Source: Methylobrevis pamukkalensis
GTDB lineage: Bacteria; Pseudomonadota; Alphaproteobacteria; Rhizobiales; Pleomorphomonadaceae
Length of the DNA stretch: 45,516 nt
Assembly (NCBI RefSeq): GCF_001720135.1
Contig: NZ_MCRJ01000019.1
Span: 1 to 45,516 of the forward strand
Direction of reading: 5' to 3'
Within the stretch, counting starts at the first letter, position 1, and each line of letters opens with the position of its first letter. Both the position numbers and the translations under genes were made by a program. The notes below the pieces were generated by a model, which was given only the letters and a program-made list of their open reading frames with translations, made no database searches and was not told the DNA's origin. This document shows, piece by piece, positions 26,743 through 35,554 of the stretch.

Positions 26743-26762
26743 GATTAGCACCGATTAACACG
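26743..26762 (+). promoter_or_regulatory. 10-bp direct repeat GATTARCACS, candidate operator
   Basis: GATTAGCACC (26743-26752) is followed directly by GATTAACACG (26753-26762), 55 bp before the MFS start. The core TTAGCACCGATTAAC matches 14 of 15 bases of the site upstream of AraC3 (21897-21911). One turn spacing suggests a tandem-binding regulator, such as the winged helix of a STAND protein. Confidence 0.45.
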
Positions 26763-26816
26763 ACACCGCATCGCCCCCTCCGTAATCTCGCTCTGAACCT
26801 GACGGAGGAGCGGGCG

Positions 26817-28198
26817 ATGACGGCGGCGACAGGAGCCATGGATCTCAGGACCCCGGCGGCGCGGACGCTGCCGCAGTCCGCGGCGGCGCCGGTGGGTATC
26901 GGTATGGACGTACTGCCGTTGACGGCGCTCCACCTGGTGGTGGTCGTCATCGCCGCCTTCGGCTTTGCCTTCGACATGATGGAGGTCGCGCTCGGCAACG
27001 TGCTCTCCGCCGTCTTCTCCGCGCCGCCCTATTCGGTGGCTCCCGGCGAGCTCTCGCTCCTCCTCTCTGCCATGTATGTCGGCGCCATTCCCGGCGCCCT
27101 GTCGGCCGGATGGTTCGCCGATCGTTTCGGGCGCAGGACGGTGCTCGTGGCGGTGCTGCTCCTCCTCGCCACCACCTCGATCGCCGCGGCGGCCAGCCGG
27201 GGCATCGAGGAACTCATCGTCGCCCGCATGGCCTCCGGCCTCGCCCTCGGCGCCTATCCGCCGCTCATCATCGCCTTTCTGACCGATCTGATGCCGGCAC
27301 GTCGGCGCGGTCTCCTCATCATGACCGTGTCCGGCCTCGCCGCCACCGGCCCGATGGCGATGATCTTCCTCGTCCGCTGGCTGACGCCGATCGAGCCGCT
27401 GGGCATCGAGGCCTGGCGATGGGCCTTCCTGCTCGGTTCCGCCGGCTCCCTCGTCGTCGCGATCGCCTTCTTCTACCTGCCCGAGTCGCCGCGCTGGCTG
27501 TCGGCCAAGGGGCGCGCCGCCGAAGCGGAGGCGGCGCTCGCCCGCTTCCGTCACGCACGGCCGATCGGCGCTGCGGAATGTCCCCTGCCGGCCGCATCCG
27601 GCGCATCGCCGGAGCGCATCGAGGATACACCCTTCGACTGGCCGCGCTTCAGCAGGCTCGGCTTCATCTATTTCGCTGCCCCGTGGGCGACAGTGGCCTT
27701 CCCGGTGCTGATGGGCGCGGTCCTGATCGAGAGGGGTTTCAAGCTGTCCGACAGCCTCTTCTACGTCGCGTCTCGATGGCCGGCCCGGTCCTCGCCAGCA
27801 TTCTCGCCGGCGTCTACCTCGATCGGGTCGAGCGGCGCGCGGCGTTGATCGCCTTCTCGATCGGAATGATCGCCGCCGTCGTCGCTTTCGCCGTCACTAC
27901 GCAGCCGTTGTGGATCATGATCGCGGCGCTCGCCTTCCAGATCATGGCCTTGCTTCACGTGCCGACGCTGACCATCTACGCGGCCGAGCTGTTTCCGACG
28001 AGCCACCGCGGTCGGACCTCAGCGGCCGCCTGGTCTATCAATCGGGTCGCGTCCGCCCTCGCGCCGCTCATCCTCCTGCCGCTCATGAAGAGCCAGGGCG
28101 TCTGGCCGATGTACCTGCTCGTGATCGTCGCTCTCCTTGTCGGCATCGGCCTCGTGGCCATGGCGCCGAACGGCCGGGCGGGACGGTCGGTCGACTGA
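26817..28198 (+). CDS. MFS transporter, frameshifted
   Basis: About 460 residues with 12 predicted membrane segments. N-half: FDMMEVALGNVLSAVF, SAMYVGAIPGALSAGWFADRFGRRTVL (MFS motif A, GWFADRFGRR), FYLPESPRWLSAKGR as in the sugar/aromatic-acid transporter branches. The frame breaks at about 27775: 'LFYVA' is followed by an unconserved run, while 'SMAGPVLASILAGVYLDRVERRA' continues in the next frame to 28198. One missing base (GTCGCGGTC read as GTCGCGTC) explains it. The C-half has all expected helices (AELFPTSHRGRTSAAAWSINR). Imports or exports a small organic compound, perhaps the substrate or product of the adjacent enzymes. GGAGGAG precedes ATG 26817. Confidence 0.88.
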
Positions 28199-28219
28199 CG
28201 CGCGGGAGGGGCGGCGGGC

Positions 28220-30627
28220 ATGGAGCCGGGTGGCGATCATCGCGAACAGAATCGCCCGCCGGCCCCGGCCTGCCCCGGCCGGCGATCGCCGCCGCCGCGC
28301 GGCGACGTCCGCGCGCCCCGGGCGGGCGACCGGCTGCCGCTGCGGCTCCATCGGGTGATCGGCCGTCAGGTGGTGATCAACGTGCTGCGGTCCGCGCTCG
28401 TCGATCATCGGCTCGTTTCCATCGTCGGTCCAGGCGGCGTCGGCAAGAGCACGGTCGCGCTCGCTCTCGCCGAAGAAGAAATCGGCCGGCACGGCGGCGT
28501 CGTCCAGGTTCTCGACCTCGCCCTCTGCGCCGGACCGGAGCAACTGTTCGCCTACGTCACCGGCGCGCTCGACCTGCCGCCGGCCAAGCCGCTCGACGTC
28601 GCCGGCCTTGCCGCGGCCAGCGGCGACCGGCCGATGCTCCTCGTTCTCGACAATTGCGAGCACATGGTCGACGCGGTTGCCGATCTCGCCGCGACTTTTC
28701 TCGACGGGGCGCCGCATCTGCGCCTGATCGCCACCAGCCGCGAGGCTTTGCGGATCTCCGGCGAACGCGTGTTCCGCTTGCCGAGCCTCGAAGTCCCGTC
28801 AAACGAGACGTCGAGCGCCGCCGAGGCGCTGGAATTCCCGTCCGTCGCGCTGTTCTTCGAGAGGGCGGCGGCCGTAGTCGGCGACCTTGTCGTCGAGGAC
28901 GCCGACGTGCCCTTCGTGGTCGAGATCTGCCGGCGGCTCGACGGCATCCCGCTTGCCATCGAACTCGCCGCCGCCCGGGTCGACCTCTTCGGGCTCCGGG
29001 AGCTCGCAGCTCGCCTCGACGACCGCTTCGCGATCCTCGGGGAGGGCCGACGGACGGCCTTGCCGCGCCATCGTACCCTCCTCGCCGCGCTGGACTGGAG
29101 CTACGAAACCCTTTCGCCGGCGGCGCGAGAGGCACTCATCCGCCTGTCCTGCTTCCGTGGTGCCTTCTCGCTTTCCTCGGCAATCGCCGTCGCCGGCCGC
29201 GACGGCCTGTCCGCAAGCGACCTGATTGCCTCGGTCGCCGATCTCGCCGCCAAGTCGATGCTGGTCCCGCTGCCCGACCGCGGCGTCATGACCTACCGCT
29301 TCCTGGAAACAACCCGGCAGTACGGCTGGCGGAAGCTTGTCGACGCTCCGTTCCGCCGCGACGTGCTGAGGCGGCATGCCATGGTCTGCACCGATCTCCT
29401 CGCCGGCGCGGCCAAGGACCTGCTGCTCATGCGCCGCGAGGTCTGGACCCACCGCTACGGCGGGCTCGTCGCCGACGTGCAGGCCGCGCTCGACTGGACG
29501 CATTCGCAGGACGGTGACGCCGCGATCGCCCTCACCCTGGTCGCGGCGGCTGCGCCGCTCGGCGAACAGCTGTTCATGAAGGCGGACTACATCCTCCAGC
29601 TCGAGGCCGCCGTCCACCGGCTCGAGGCGGGCGAAGCGCGGATCCGACCGGAGATGCTCCGGATGAGCCTGCCGCTGGCGCACATGCAACTGCATCTTCG
29701 CGGCGATCTCCAGAACAGTCGAAAGACCGCCACCAGTGCCGCCTTGCTCCAGACCGAGATGGGCGTGCGGCTCCCGGAGGTTCTCGCGGCGCAGTTCGGC
29801 CATGCCTTGATCGAGGGCCGCTATGCCGAAGCGCTCGCCATCGCGGGAGAGATCGGGGAGCTTGCCGCGGAGCGCGACGAGCCGGCGCTCGCCATGCTCG
29901 GGCACCGCGTCGCCGCGCTGGCCCATCATTTTCTCGGAGATTTCCCGGAAGCTCGGCGTCTCGCTCGCCGGGTGATCGACAGTCCCTTCGAGTTCCTGCC
30001 CTTTTCGGTGAACAGTCACAGGGTGTCGATGCGGGTCGTGCTCGCCCGCTGCGCCGCCGTGGAGCGGGCGGACGACGAGGCGCGCGGCTGGGTCGAGGAG
30101 GCTATCCGCCAGGGCCGCGACGACAACGTCCATTCCCGTTGTCTCGCCCTCGGCCTCGGAGCCATTCCGGTCGCCATCTGGCTTGGCGACGAGGCGCGGC
30201 GCGGGCCTGGCACTCGGAGATCGCCGAGGTCTCCGAGCGGAACGGCCTCGGCTTCTGGTACACGATGGCGAACGATCTCGCCTTCGGAATGGACCGTGCG
30301 TTCGGAAAACCCGGGCCGCCGTCGCCTGAAGCGGGATCGGCGGCGACGGTCGGCCCGACCATGCTCGACATGTTACCGACCTTCTCGCCGGATCTGCTCA
30401 CCCCCAGGGCCCGGGAGCGCGTCGAATCGGGTGAGGTGAAATGGAACGCGGCGGAGATCATGCGGATCGAAGCCGTCGCGATTGCCCCCGTTGCACCCTA
30501 CGAGGCGGTTCGCCGCCTGCGCGAGGCTGCGGCGGTAGCACGGGCGCAGGGCGCGGCTCTCTGGCTTGGTCGCATCGCGCGATCATTGTCGGACGTCGCC
30601 GCGCAGTCCGACCACGGCCCGGCTTGA
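28220..30627 (+). CDS. STAND4: NB-ARC-like ATPase / TPR protein without winged helix, frameshifted
   Basis: About 802 residues. The first 40 residues are Pro/Arg-rich and lack any winged helix; then RVIGRQVVINVLRSAL, P-loop GPGGVGKST (70-78), Walker B LLVLDNCEH, sensor ATSREALRISGE, GxP DGIPLAIELAAARVDLFG. The helical C-terminal part resembles STAND1 most closely (FLPFSVNSHRVSMRVVLAR beside STAND1 PLNYGFVHSDRRISMRVVLAR). Frame breaks near 30195: 'WLGDEA' continues as 'AARAWHSEIAEVSERNGLGFWYTMAND' with one added base (GCCGCG read as GCGCG). ATG 28220 lies 21 bp after the MFS stop, with GGGAGGGG upstream. Without a DNA-binding part it may act on the paralogues or on AraC proteins, or the domain was lost. 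Confidence 0.82.
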
Positions 30628-31118
30628 CCTCCTGACGACATCGAACTGGGGGCAGCTGCGGGAAAACCCGGCCTCGGTCTTTCGGCGAGCACGACGCGGA
30701 AGCGCCGGTCGTGCCGGTGGCCCTGCGACCACGGACGGCGAAAGGCAGCCCAGGGTCCGGGACAAGGTGCCGCCTTCAAGCGCACGACCGCGGGCAGGGG
30801 GCTGCAGCCACCGGCGCCGATCCGATGGCGGGCTCCGTGCACGTCGATCTCATCGGACATGACGGTCTTCCCTCGATCCGGAAATCGGCTTCGCCGGGCG
30901 TCGTCAGCCGGCGCGACGGACCGAACCGGCTTGTGCAAGGCCGGAACGGTGGCGATCGGACTTCGGACGCGAGATGCGGTGATGAAAAGAGGCGCGGGAT
31001 CCACGGGAGGATTGATGGATCCCGCGCCAGTCCGCGGCTCTGGAGGAGGGTCAGGCCGCGTGGCCGGCGATCGCCGCGATCCGCGTTCGCCGCAACCCGA
31101 CGGCTGCGGCGGGGAGGT
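30628..31118. other. Gap between convergent STAND4 and small kinase genes
   Basis: No gene supported in 491 bp. Open frames on both strands are Arg/Pro-rich with no conserved pattern. The only clear structure is the hairpin at 30991-31028. Confidence 0.5.
30991..31028 (-). terminator. Intrinsic terminator of the small histidine kinase gene
   Basis: GGCGCGGGATCC (30991-31002) and GGATCCCGCGCC (31017-31028) form a perfect 12-bp stem with a 14-base loop. On the minus strand the stem is followed at once by TCTTTTCATC, so it terminates the kinase gene ending at 31119. On the plus strand there is no T-run. Confidence 0.8.
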
Positions 31119-31808
31119 TCACGACCCGAAGTCGCGGATGGTGAGCGAGAACACGGTGCCGGTCGGTCCGCTGGCGGCGACGGCCAAGCCGCCGCCGAGC
31201 AGGTCCGCCATGCGGACGGCGGCGGAGAGTCCGAGGCCGCCGCCTCTTTCGCTTGGCAGCCGATGACCGCCGAGCCGCGCTCGGATCGCCTCGGGAAGTC
31301 CCGGACCCTGGTCGGCGATCGTGATCTCGACCACGCCCGACGATGCCCGCCGGACCGTGACGTCGACGCGTCGCCCGCCGGGACCCATGGCGGAAATCGC
31401 GTTGAAGATCAGGTTGTGCAGGATGCGGGTTAGCCGGGCGGGGCAGGAAACCAGCGACGTCTCGGTCCCGGCGGCGACCGCCACGGTGATCTCGGTACCG
31501 CCGCGCACCGACATTTCCGACGCGATCGCGTCGGCGAGGTTGGCGACGTCGAACCGGGTGAGCTTGAGCGTCGCGCGGAGGTCGGCGGCATCAACCGCCT
31601 GCTGCATCGTCAAGCGCGCCCGTTCGATTGCCGCCATGCTCTTCTCGACTCGCGAGCGCAGCGCGGCCGGCAAGGTTTCCGGCAGCAGTTCGAGATGCAG
31701 AAGTGCGCAAGACAACATGTTGCGTAGGTCGTGTGCAAGTTCCGCGATCCGGTCATCATCGGTCTCTGCTACACAGTCACGGAACATGGTCGGCTGGGTA
31801 AGATCCAT
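31119..31808 (-). CDS. Small soluble histidine kinase
   Basis: 229 residues from ATG 31808 (MDLTQPTMFRD), preceded by GAGGGAC; a GTG one codon upstream is also possible. No membrane or PAS segment. H-box ELAHDLRNMLSCALLHLELLPE with His about 26, N-box ILHNLIFNAISAMG, G1 IADQGPGLP, G2 GGGLGLSAAVRMADLLGG. Nearly the whole protein is the dimerisation and ATPase core, as in short orphan kinases that get their signal through protein contacts. No response regulator is adjacent; the nearest are at 10106 and 10474. It ends in a clear intrinsic terminator, so it is a single-gene unit. Confidence 0.85.
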   Translation of the reverse strand: MDLTQPTMFRDCVAETDDDRIAELAHDLRNMLSCALLHLELLPETLPAALRSRVEKSMAAIERARLTMQQAVDAADLRATLKLTRFDVANLADAIASEMSVRGGTEITVAVAAGTETSLVSCPARLTRILHNLIFNAISAMGPGGRRVDVTVRRASSGVVEITIADQGPGLPEAIRARLGGHRLPSERGGGLGLSAAVRMADLLGGGLAVAASGPTGTVFSLTIRDFGS

Positions 31809-32325
31809 CACACGTCCCTCGGATGGTTGACGATGACAGAAGAGTGCAAGCAGGGCCGCGTTTCTATAACCGTCACGGCGTAATTGGACGAAACGGCCGC
31901 GACGTCAGCGTGGCGGATGATTTGCATCAGGTTCACGCGCCGGGTGCGATCGGGCCGCCAACTCCGCGCCCGGATCACGGTGCCGCTCCGGCAGTTCGAC
32001 CACCGCAGAGGCGATTGAATCTCCGCCTCGATTCTGACCTTCTCTCGCCGGCCGCCGCGATGACAGCGAGGACCAGATCGACGCCATCTTCCGCGCCGGG
32101 GTCGACCGCATGATCGCGGCGGTCGAAGACGTCGCCCTCGTGGCGCGTCGGTTCGGCCAGCCGCTTCCGGCGCCTCCGGATCCTGCGGCCGCCTGGCATG
32201 CCCCCTCCCGCTGCCATCCCGCCGCAGCCGACCCGGCCGGTGCACGCCGCCCCATCGGTCGACATACGCCCTCCATGCGGCTGGGCATCGGCGCATCGAC
32301 TTGTGGTTTGGCAGATGTCATACGA

Positions 32326-32478
32326 ATGTCGATTTTCGAGGACTTCGGGCTGGAGAAAGGTCGGCGTAAACTGGAAAATCAGAGTGAGGAATTAAAGAGT
32401 AAGTATATTCATCAATGGGGAAAATTACATAGAATCGGACCATTCGGAGCAATTCTCGATCCGGAATCATCAGTTTAA
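32326..32478 (+). CDS. Possible 50-residue protein in AT-rich segment
   Basis: ATG 32326 to TAA 32478 encodes a charged, amphipathic peptide ([19 protein letters not shown] ... [16 protein letters not shown]) with a more protein-like composition than chance frames nearby. No clear ribosome binding site is seen and I recognise no family. Its low GC suggests either foreign DNA or a plain AT-rich promoter region. Confidence 0.3.
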   Translation: MSIFEDFGLEKGRRKLENQSEELKSKYIHQWGKLHRIGPFGAILDPESSV

Positions 32479-32496
32479 GCCCAGAATTACACGGTT

Positions 32497-32511
32497 TTAA
32501 CGATTTGTTCA
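32497..32511. promoter_or_regulatory. Near-consensus CtrA box
   Basis: TTAA-CGATTTG-TTCA: one mismatch to TTAA-N7-TTAA, 111 bp upstream of the chemoreceptor start. CtrA commonly drives chemotaxis and motility genes in alphaproteobacteria, which fits, but a single mismatched site in an AT-rich stretch is weak evidence. Confidence 0.35.
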
Positions 32512-32621
32512 CGGAGTCGCGACAGTCTTCTCGGCGTGGCCGTCTCAGATGCGCCCGGGGAACCGGTGCGACGATCGTGTCAGTCGGAAGGGCGCCGGCG
32601 GCCGGATATCAGGGGACGACC

Positions 32622-33973
32622 ATGGAACTACACGGGGCAAGCCTGCAGGAACGTCTCGCCTTCGCCCGGATCACGGCGGATGATCGCGCGGCCCTGCGCG
32701 AGGTCTGGGCAATCATCGAGCCGGGCCTGACCGGCACGCTGTCCCGCTTCTACAGCCACCTCAAGGGCTTTCCGAAGATGGCCGGGATGATCGGGACGCA
32801 GGACGCCCGGCTCGCGGATGCGCAGAAGCAGCATTGGCGTCATCTGTTCAGCGGCGACTTCAACGACTCCTACGTCGCCAGCGCCGTGAAGATCGGCCGC
32901 GTCCATTGCCGCATCGGCCTCGAGCCGAGCTGGTACATCGGCGGCTACCAGTATGTGATGAACGAGCTCCAGCCGATGCTGATCGCGAAGAGCCGCTTCT
33001 CGCGCCGCAAGCTGGAGCGCTGGCTGGTCGCCTTCAACAAGGCCGTGCTGCTGGATCTCGATTTTGCCGTCTCCACCTACGAGCAGGCCGGCATCGAGGT
33101 GCGCGCGGCGCGCGAGGGCCACATCAACACGGCGATCGACAAGTTCCGGATCGCCACCGAGGGTCTCGTCGGCAAGGTCGAGCAGACGGCCGGCGTGATG
33201 AAGAAGGAGGCCGCCAATCTCGGCGGCGTGGCCTCGGGGGCGGCGACACAGGCAGAAGCCGCCGTCTCGTCGTCGGACGGCACGCGCCAGTCGGTTCAGG
33301 CGCTTGCGACCGCGGCGGAGGAGCTTGCGGCCTCGATCCGCGAGATCTCCGGCCGTCTGACCGAGACCGCCGGCACGATCGGCAAGGCCAACGAGATGGC
33401 GCTGAACTCGACCAACGCCATCGGCCGGCTGTCCACCTCGGGCCAGGAAATCGGCGTTGTCGTCTCCCTCATCCAGGACATTGCCGAGCAGACCAACCTC
33501 CTCGCCCTCAACGCCACCATCGAGGCCGCCCGCGCCGGGGAGGCCGGCCGCGGCTTTGCGGTGGTCGCCTCGGAGGTGAAGGCGCTCGCCGGCCAGACCG
33601 CCAAGCCACCGACGACATTTCCCGCCAGGTCGCGGGCATCCAGAGCGAGACCCAGAAGGCGGTGGTCGCCGTTGGCGAGATTGCCAAGATCATGGAGGAG
33701 GTCAGCCGCATCACCACGGCGATTGCCTCCGCGATCGAGGAGCAGGAAGCCGTCACCGAGGAGATCGCCTCCAGCGTCAGCCGCGCGGCCGACGGAACGA
33801 CCGCGCTGTCGCGTACCGTGGACGATGTCGCCGGCGCGATCCGGACCACGCGGACCACCGCGCAGGGATTTGCCGGCGCCTCCGAGGAACTGTCGTCGCA
33901 GGCAATCAGCCTCGCCAACGAGATCCGGTCCTTCGTCGAGGACCTGCGCAACCAGGCCACGCGCGCGGCCTGA
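32622..33973 (+). CDS. Globin-coupled chemoreceptor (HemAT-type aerotaxis transducer), frameshifted
   Basis: About 450 residues from ATG 32622. Residues 1-165 are a sensor globin ([18 protein letters not shown]), with the haem-binding His about 95 in [24 protein letters not shown]. No membrane segments, so it is a soluble receptor. Residues ~230-450 are a methyl-accepting signalling domain with the hairpin tip [37 protein letters not shown]. The frame breaks at 33602: 'GQTAK' then '[20 protein letters not shown]' after one added G (AAGGCCACC read as AAGCCACC); the rest runs to 33973. It senses oxygen or another gas through haem and signals to CheA. Placed next to a formate dehydrogenase operon, so it may tie taxis to redox state. 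Confidence 0.88.
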
Positions 33974-34050
33974 GCCGCGGTCTCTGAAGGCAGCACAAGC
34001 CGGCCCGGGCGGAGTTGAATTCCCGCCCCGGGCCGTGCATAGCTGGCCGC

Positions 34051-34954
34051 ATGCTGGACAAGCTCGAACTTCTGCTCGCCCTCGCGCGGGAACGCCATTT
34101 CGGACGGGCCGCCGAAAGCGTGGGCGTGACGCAGCCGACGCTGTCCTCGGCGGTCAAGAGCCTCGAGGACCAGCTCGGCGTGTTGCTGGTCGAGCGCGGC
34201 TCGCGCTTCCAGGCTTCACGCCGGAAGGCGAGCGGATCCTGATCTGGGCGCGCCGTCTCGTCTCCGACGCCCGCACCATGCGCGAGGAGGTCCACGCCCT
34301 GAAGAAGGGCCTCGTCGGCCATATCCGGCTCGCCGCCGTGCCCTCGGCGCTGCCCTTCGTCCAGGAGGTGGTGACCCCGATCGCCACCCGCTACGACGCG
34401 TCCGGCTCACCGTGCTGTCGATGACCGCCGACCAGATCCTCAAGGGCATCGAGAATCTCGAAATCGACGCCGGCGTCTCCTATCTGGAGGACGCGGTGCT
34501 CACGCGCTTTGCCGGCGTGCCGCTCTACGAGGAGCGCTACTGCCTCCTGGTCGCCCCGGACGGGCCGCTGAAAGATCGCGAGACCATTGACTGGAAGGAG
34601 GCGGCTCAGATGCCGCTCTGCCTGCTGACCCCCGACATGCAGCACCGCCGCATCGTCGAGCGTCACCTGCGCGAGGCGGGCGTCGAGGTCGTGCCGCGTC
34701 TGGAATCCAATTCCCTGATCGTGCTGCACACCCACGTGCGGTCGGGAAAATGGGCGACGATCATGCCGGCCCGCTTTGCCGACACCATCGACCACCCCGG
34801 CCTGATGCAGGCGATTCCCATCGTCGAGCCCACGGTCTCCCACACGATCGGCCTCGTCACCACCCAGCGCGAGCCGTTGCCGCCGCTGGTCGCGCATCTC
34901 GTTGCGGAGGCCCGCACGATCGGCAAGCGCTATGGCGCGGGCGCGGCGGATTGA
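34051..34954 (+). CDS. LysR-family regulator of the formate dehydrogenase operon (FdsR-like), two frameshifts
   Basis: About 301 residues from ATG 34051. [52 protein letters not shown]. The frame breaks at 34213 ('[20 protein letters not shown]', one G lost from CAGGGC) and near 34400 ('[18 protein letters not shown]', one base lost), after which the co-inducer domain runs to 34954 ([27 protein letters not shown]). Both breaks look like sequencing deletions since all LysR segments are present. It lies directly upstream of and co-directional with fdsG, with a 129-bp gap holding a large palindrome, so it is the likely regulator of the operon, as FdsR is in Cupriavidus. Confidence 0.8.
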
Positions 34955-34982
34955 TCAGGGTTCTTTAAGCGAAACTTTCCCC

Positions 34983-35008
34983 GTCATTCGATTTTTCTAT
35001 CGTTAGAC
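34983..35008. promoter_or_regulatory. Imperfect palindrome upstream of fdsG, candidate LysR site
   Basis: GTCATTCGAT, six T-rich bases, ATCGTTAGAC. The outer GTC/GAC and inner CGAT/ATCG pair exactly, centred 88 bp upstream of the fdsG start. LysR proteins bind such interrupted dyads (T-N11-A type) in the -75 to -35 region of their targets. The neighbouring LysR gene makes this the best operator candidate. Confidence 0.5.
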
Positions 35009-35083
35009 GGAACGGCTTTATTGAATCTCCGTCGAAAACGGCCCATCCTTATAGGAATTAAAAGCTAGGGAGGCGCCGTTTCG

Positions 35084-35554
35084 ATGCGTCACGAGACATT
35101 CAGCAATGAACGCACACGGGAAATCGTGTCCTCGCATCTCGGCCTCGAGGGGCCGCTGCTGCCGATTCTGCACGCCGTGCGGGAGACGTTCGGATACGTG
35201 CCCGAGGCGGCCGTCCCCGTGATTGCGGAGGAATTGAACCTCAGCCGCGCCGAGGTTCACGGTGTCGTCACCTTCTACCACGACTTCAATCGCGCGCCCC
35301 ATGGCCGCCATGTGGTCAAGATCTGCCGGGCGGAAGCCTGCCAGTCCGTGGGCGTCGAGACTCTCGTGGCCCATGCGGAGCGGTCGCTCGGCGTGTCGAT
35401 GGGCGAGACCAGTCCGGACGGCCGCGTCACGCTTGAACCGATTTATTGTCTCGGCCTGTGCGCCTGTGCGCCGGCCGCCATGGTCGACGGCCGGATCATC
35501 GGCCGGCTCGACATGGAAGCGATCGACGAGATCGTTGCGGAGGTTGACCGATGA
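35084..35554 (+). CDS. fdsG: NAD-dependent formate dehydrogenase gamma subunit
   Basis: 156 residues, a NuoE-like [2Fe-2S] protein: thioredoxin-like fold with cluster cysteines in KICRAEACQSVG and CLGLCACAPAAMV. N-terminal helices (LLPILHAVRETFGYVPEAAV ... VHGVVTFYHDF) match NuoE/HoxE. It passes electrons between FdsB and FdsA in the cytoplasmic complex that oxidises formate to CO2 and reduces NAD+. ATG 35084 follows AGGGAGG (35068-35074). The stop overlaps fdsB by ATGA. Confidence 0.95.
   Translation: MRHETFSNERTREIVSSHLGLEGPLLPILHAVRETFGYVPEAAVPVIAEELNLSRAEVHGVVTFYHDFNRAPHGRHVVKICRAEACQSVGVETLVAHAERSLGVSMGETSPDGRVTLEPIYCLGLCACAPAAMVDGRIIGRLDMEAIDEIVAEVDR

Larger units (their letters stand above)
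31809..32621. other. Large intergenic region with coding-like fragment and AT-rich segment
   Basis: About 800 bp separate the small kinase (minus) and chemoreceptor (plus). Around 32050-32170 the plus strand has strongly coding-like codons (DDSEDQIDAIFRAGVDRMIAAVEDVALVARRFG) but no good start, and upstream continuity needs one added base near 32063. It may be a gene remnant. From about 32320 to 32510 the base composition turns sharply AT-rich, unlike the rest of the window, and contains the small open frame at 32326-32478 and a near-CtrA box at 32497-32511. Confidence 0.5.

Noticed and set aside
4545..30627. STAND proteins as anti-phage defence (Avs-type)
   Set aside because: Three have a DNA-binding winged helix in place of a nuclease, protease or pore-forming effector, and the neighbours are metabolic genes.
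34051..34242. A separate 63-residue HTH protein
   Set aside because: It is the N-terminal part of the frameshifted LysR gene; the rest of LysR follows in the next frames.
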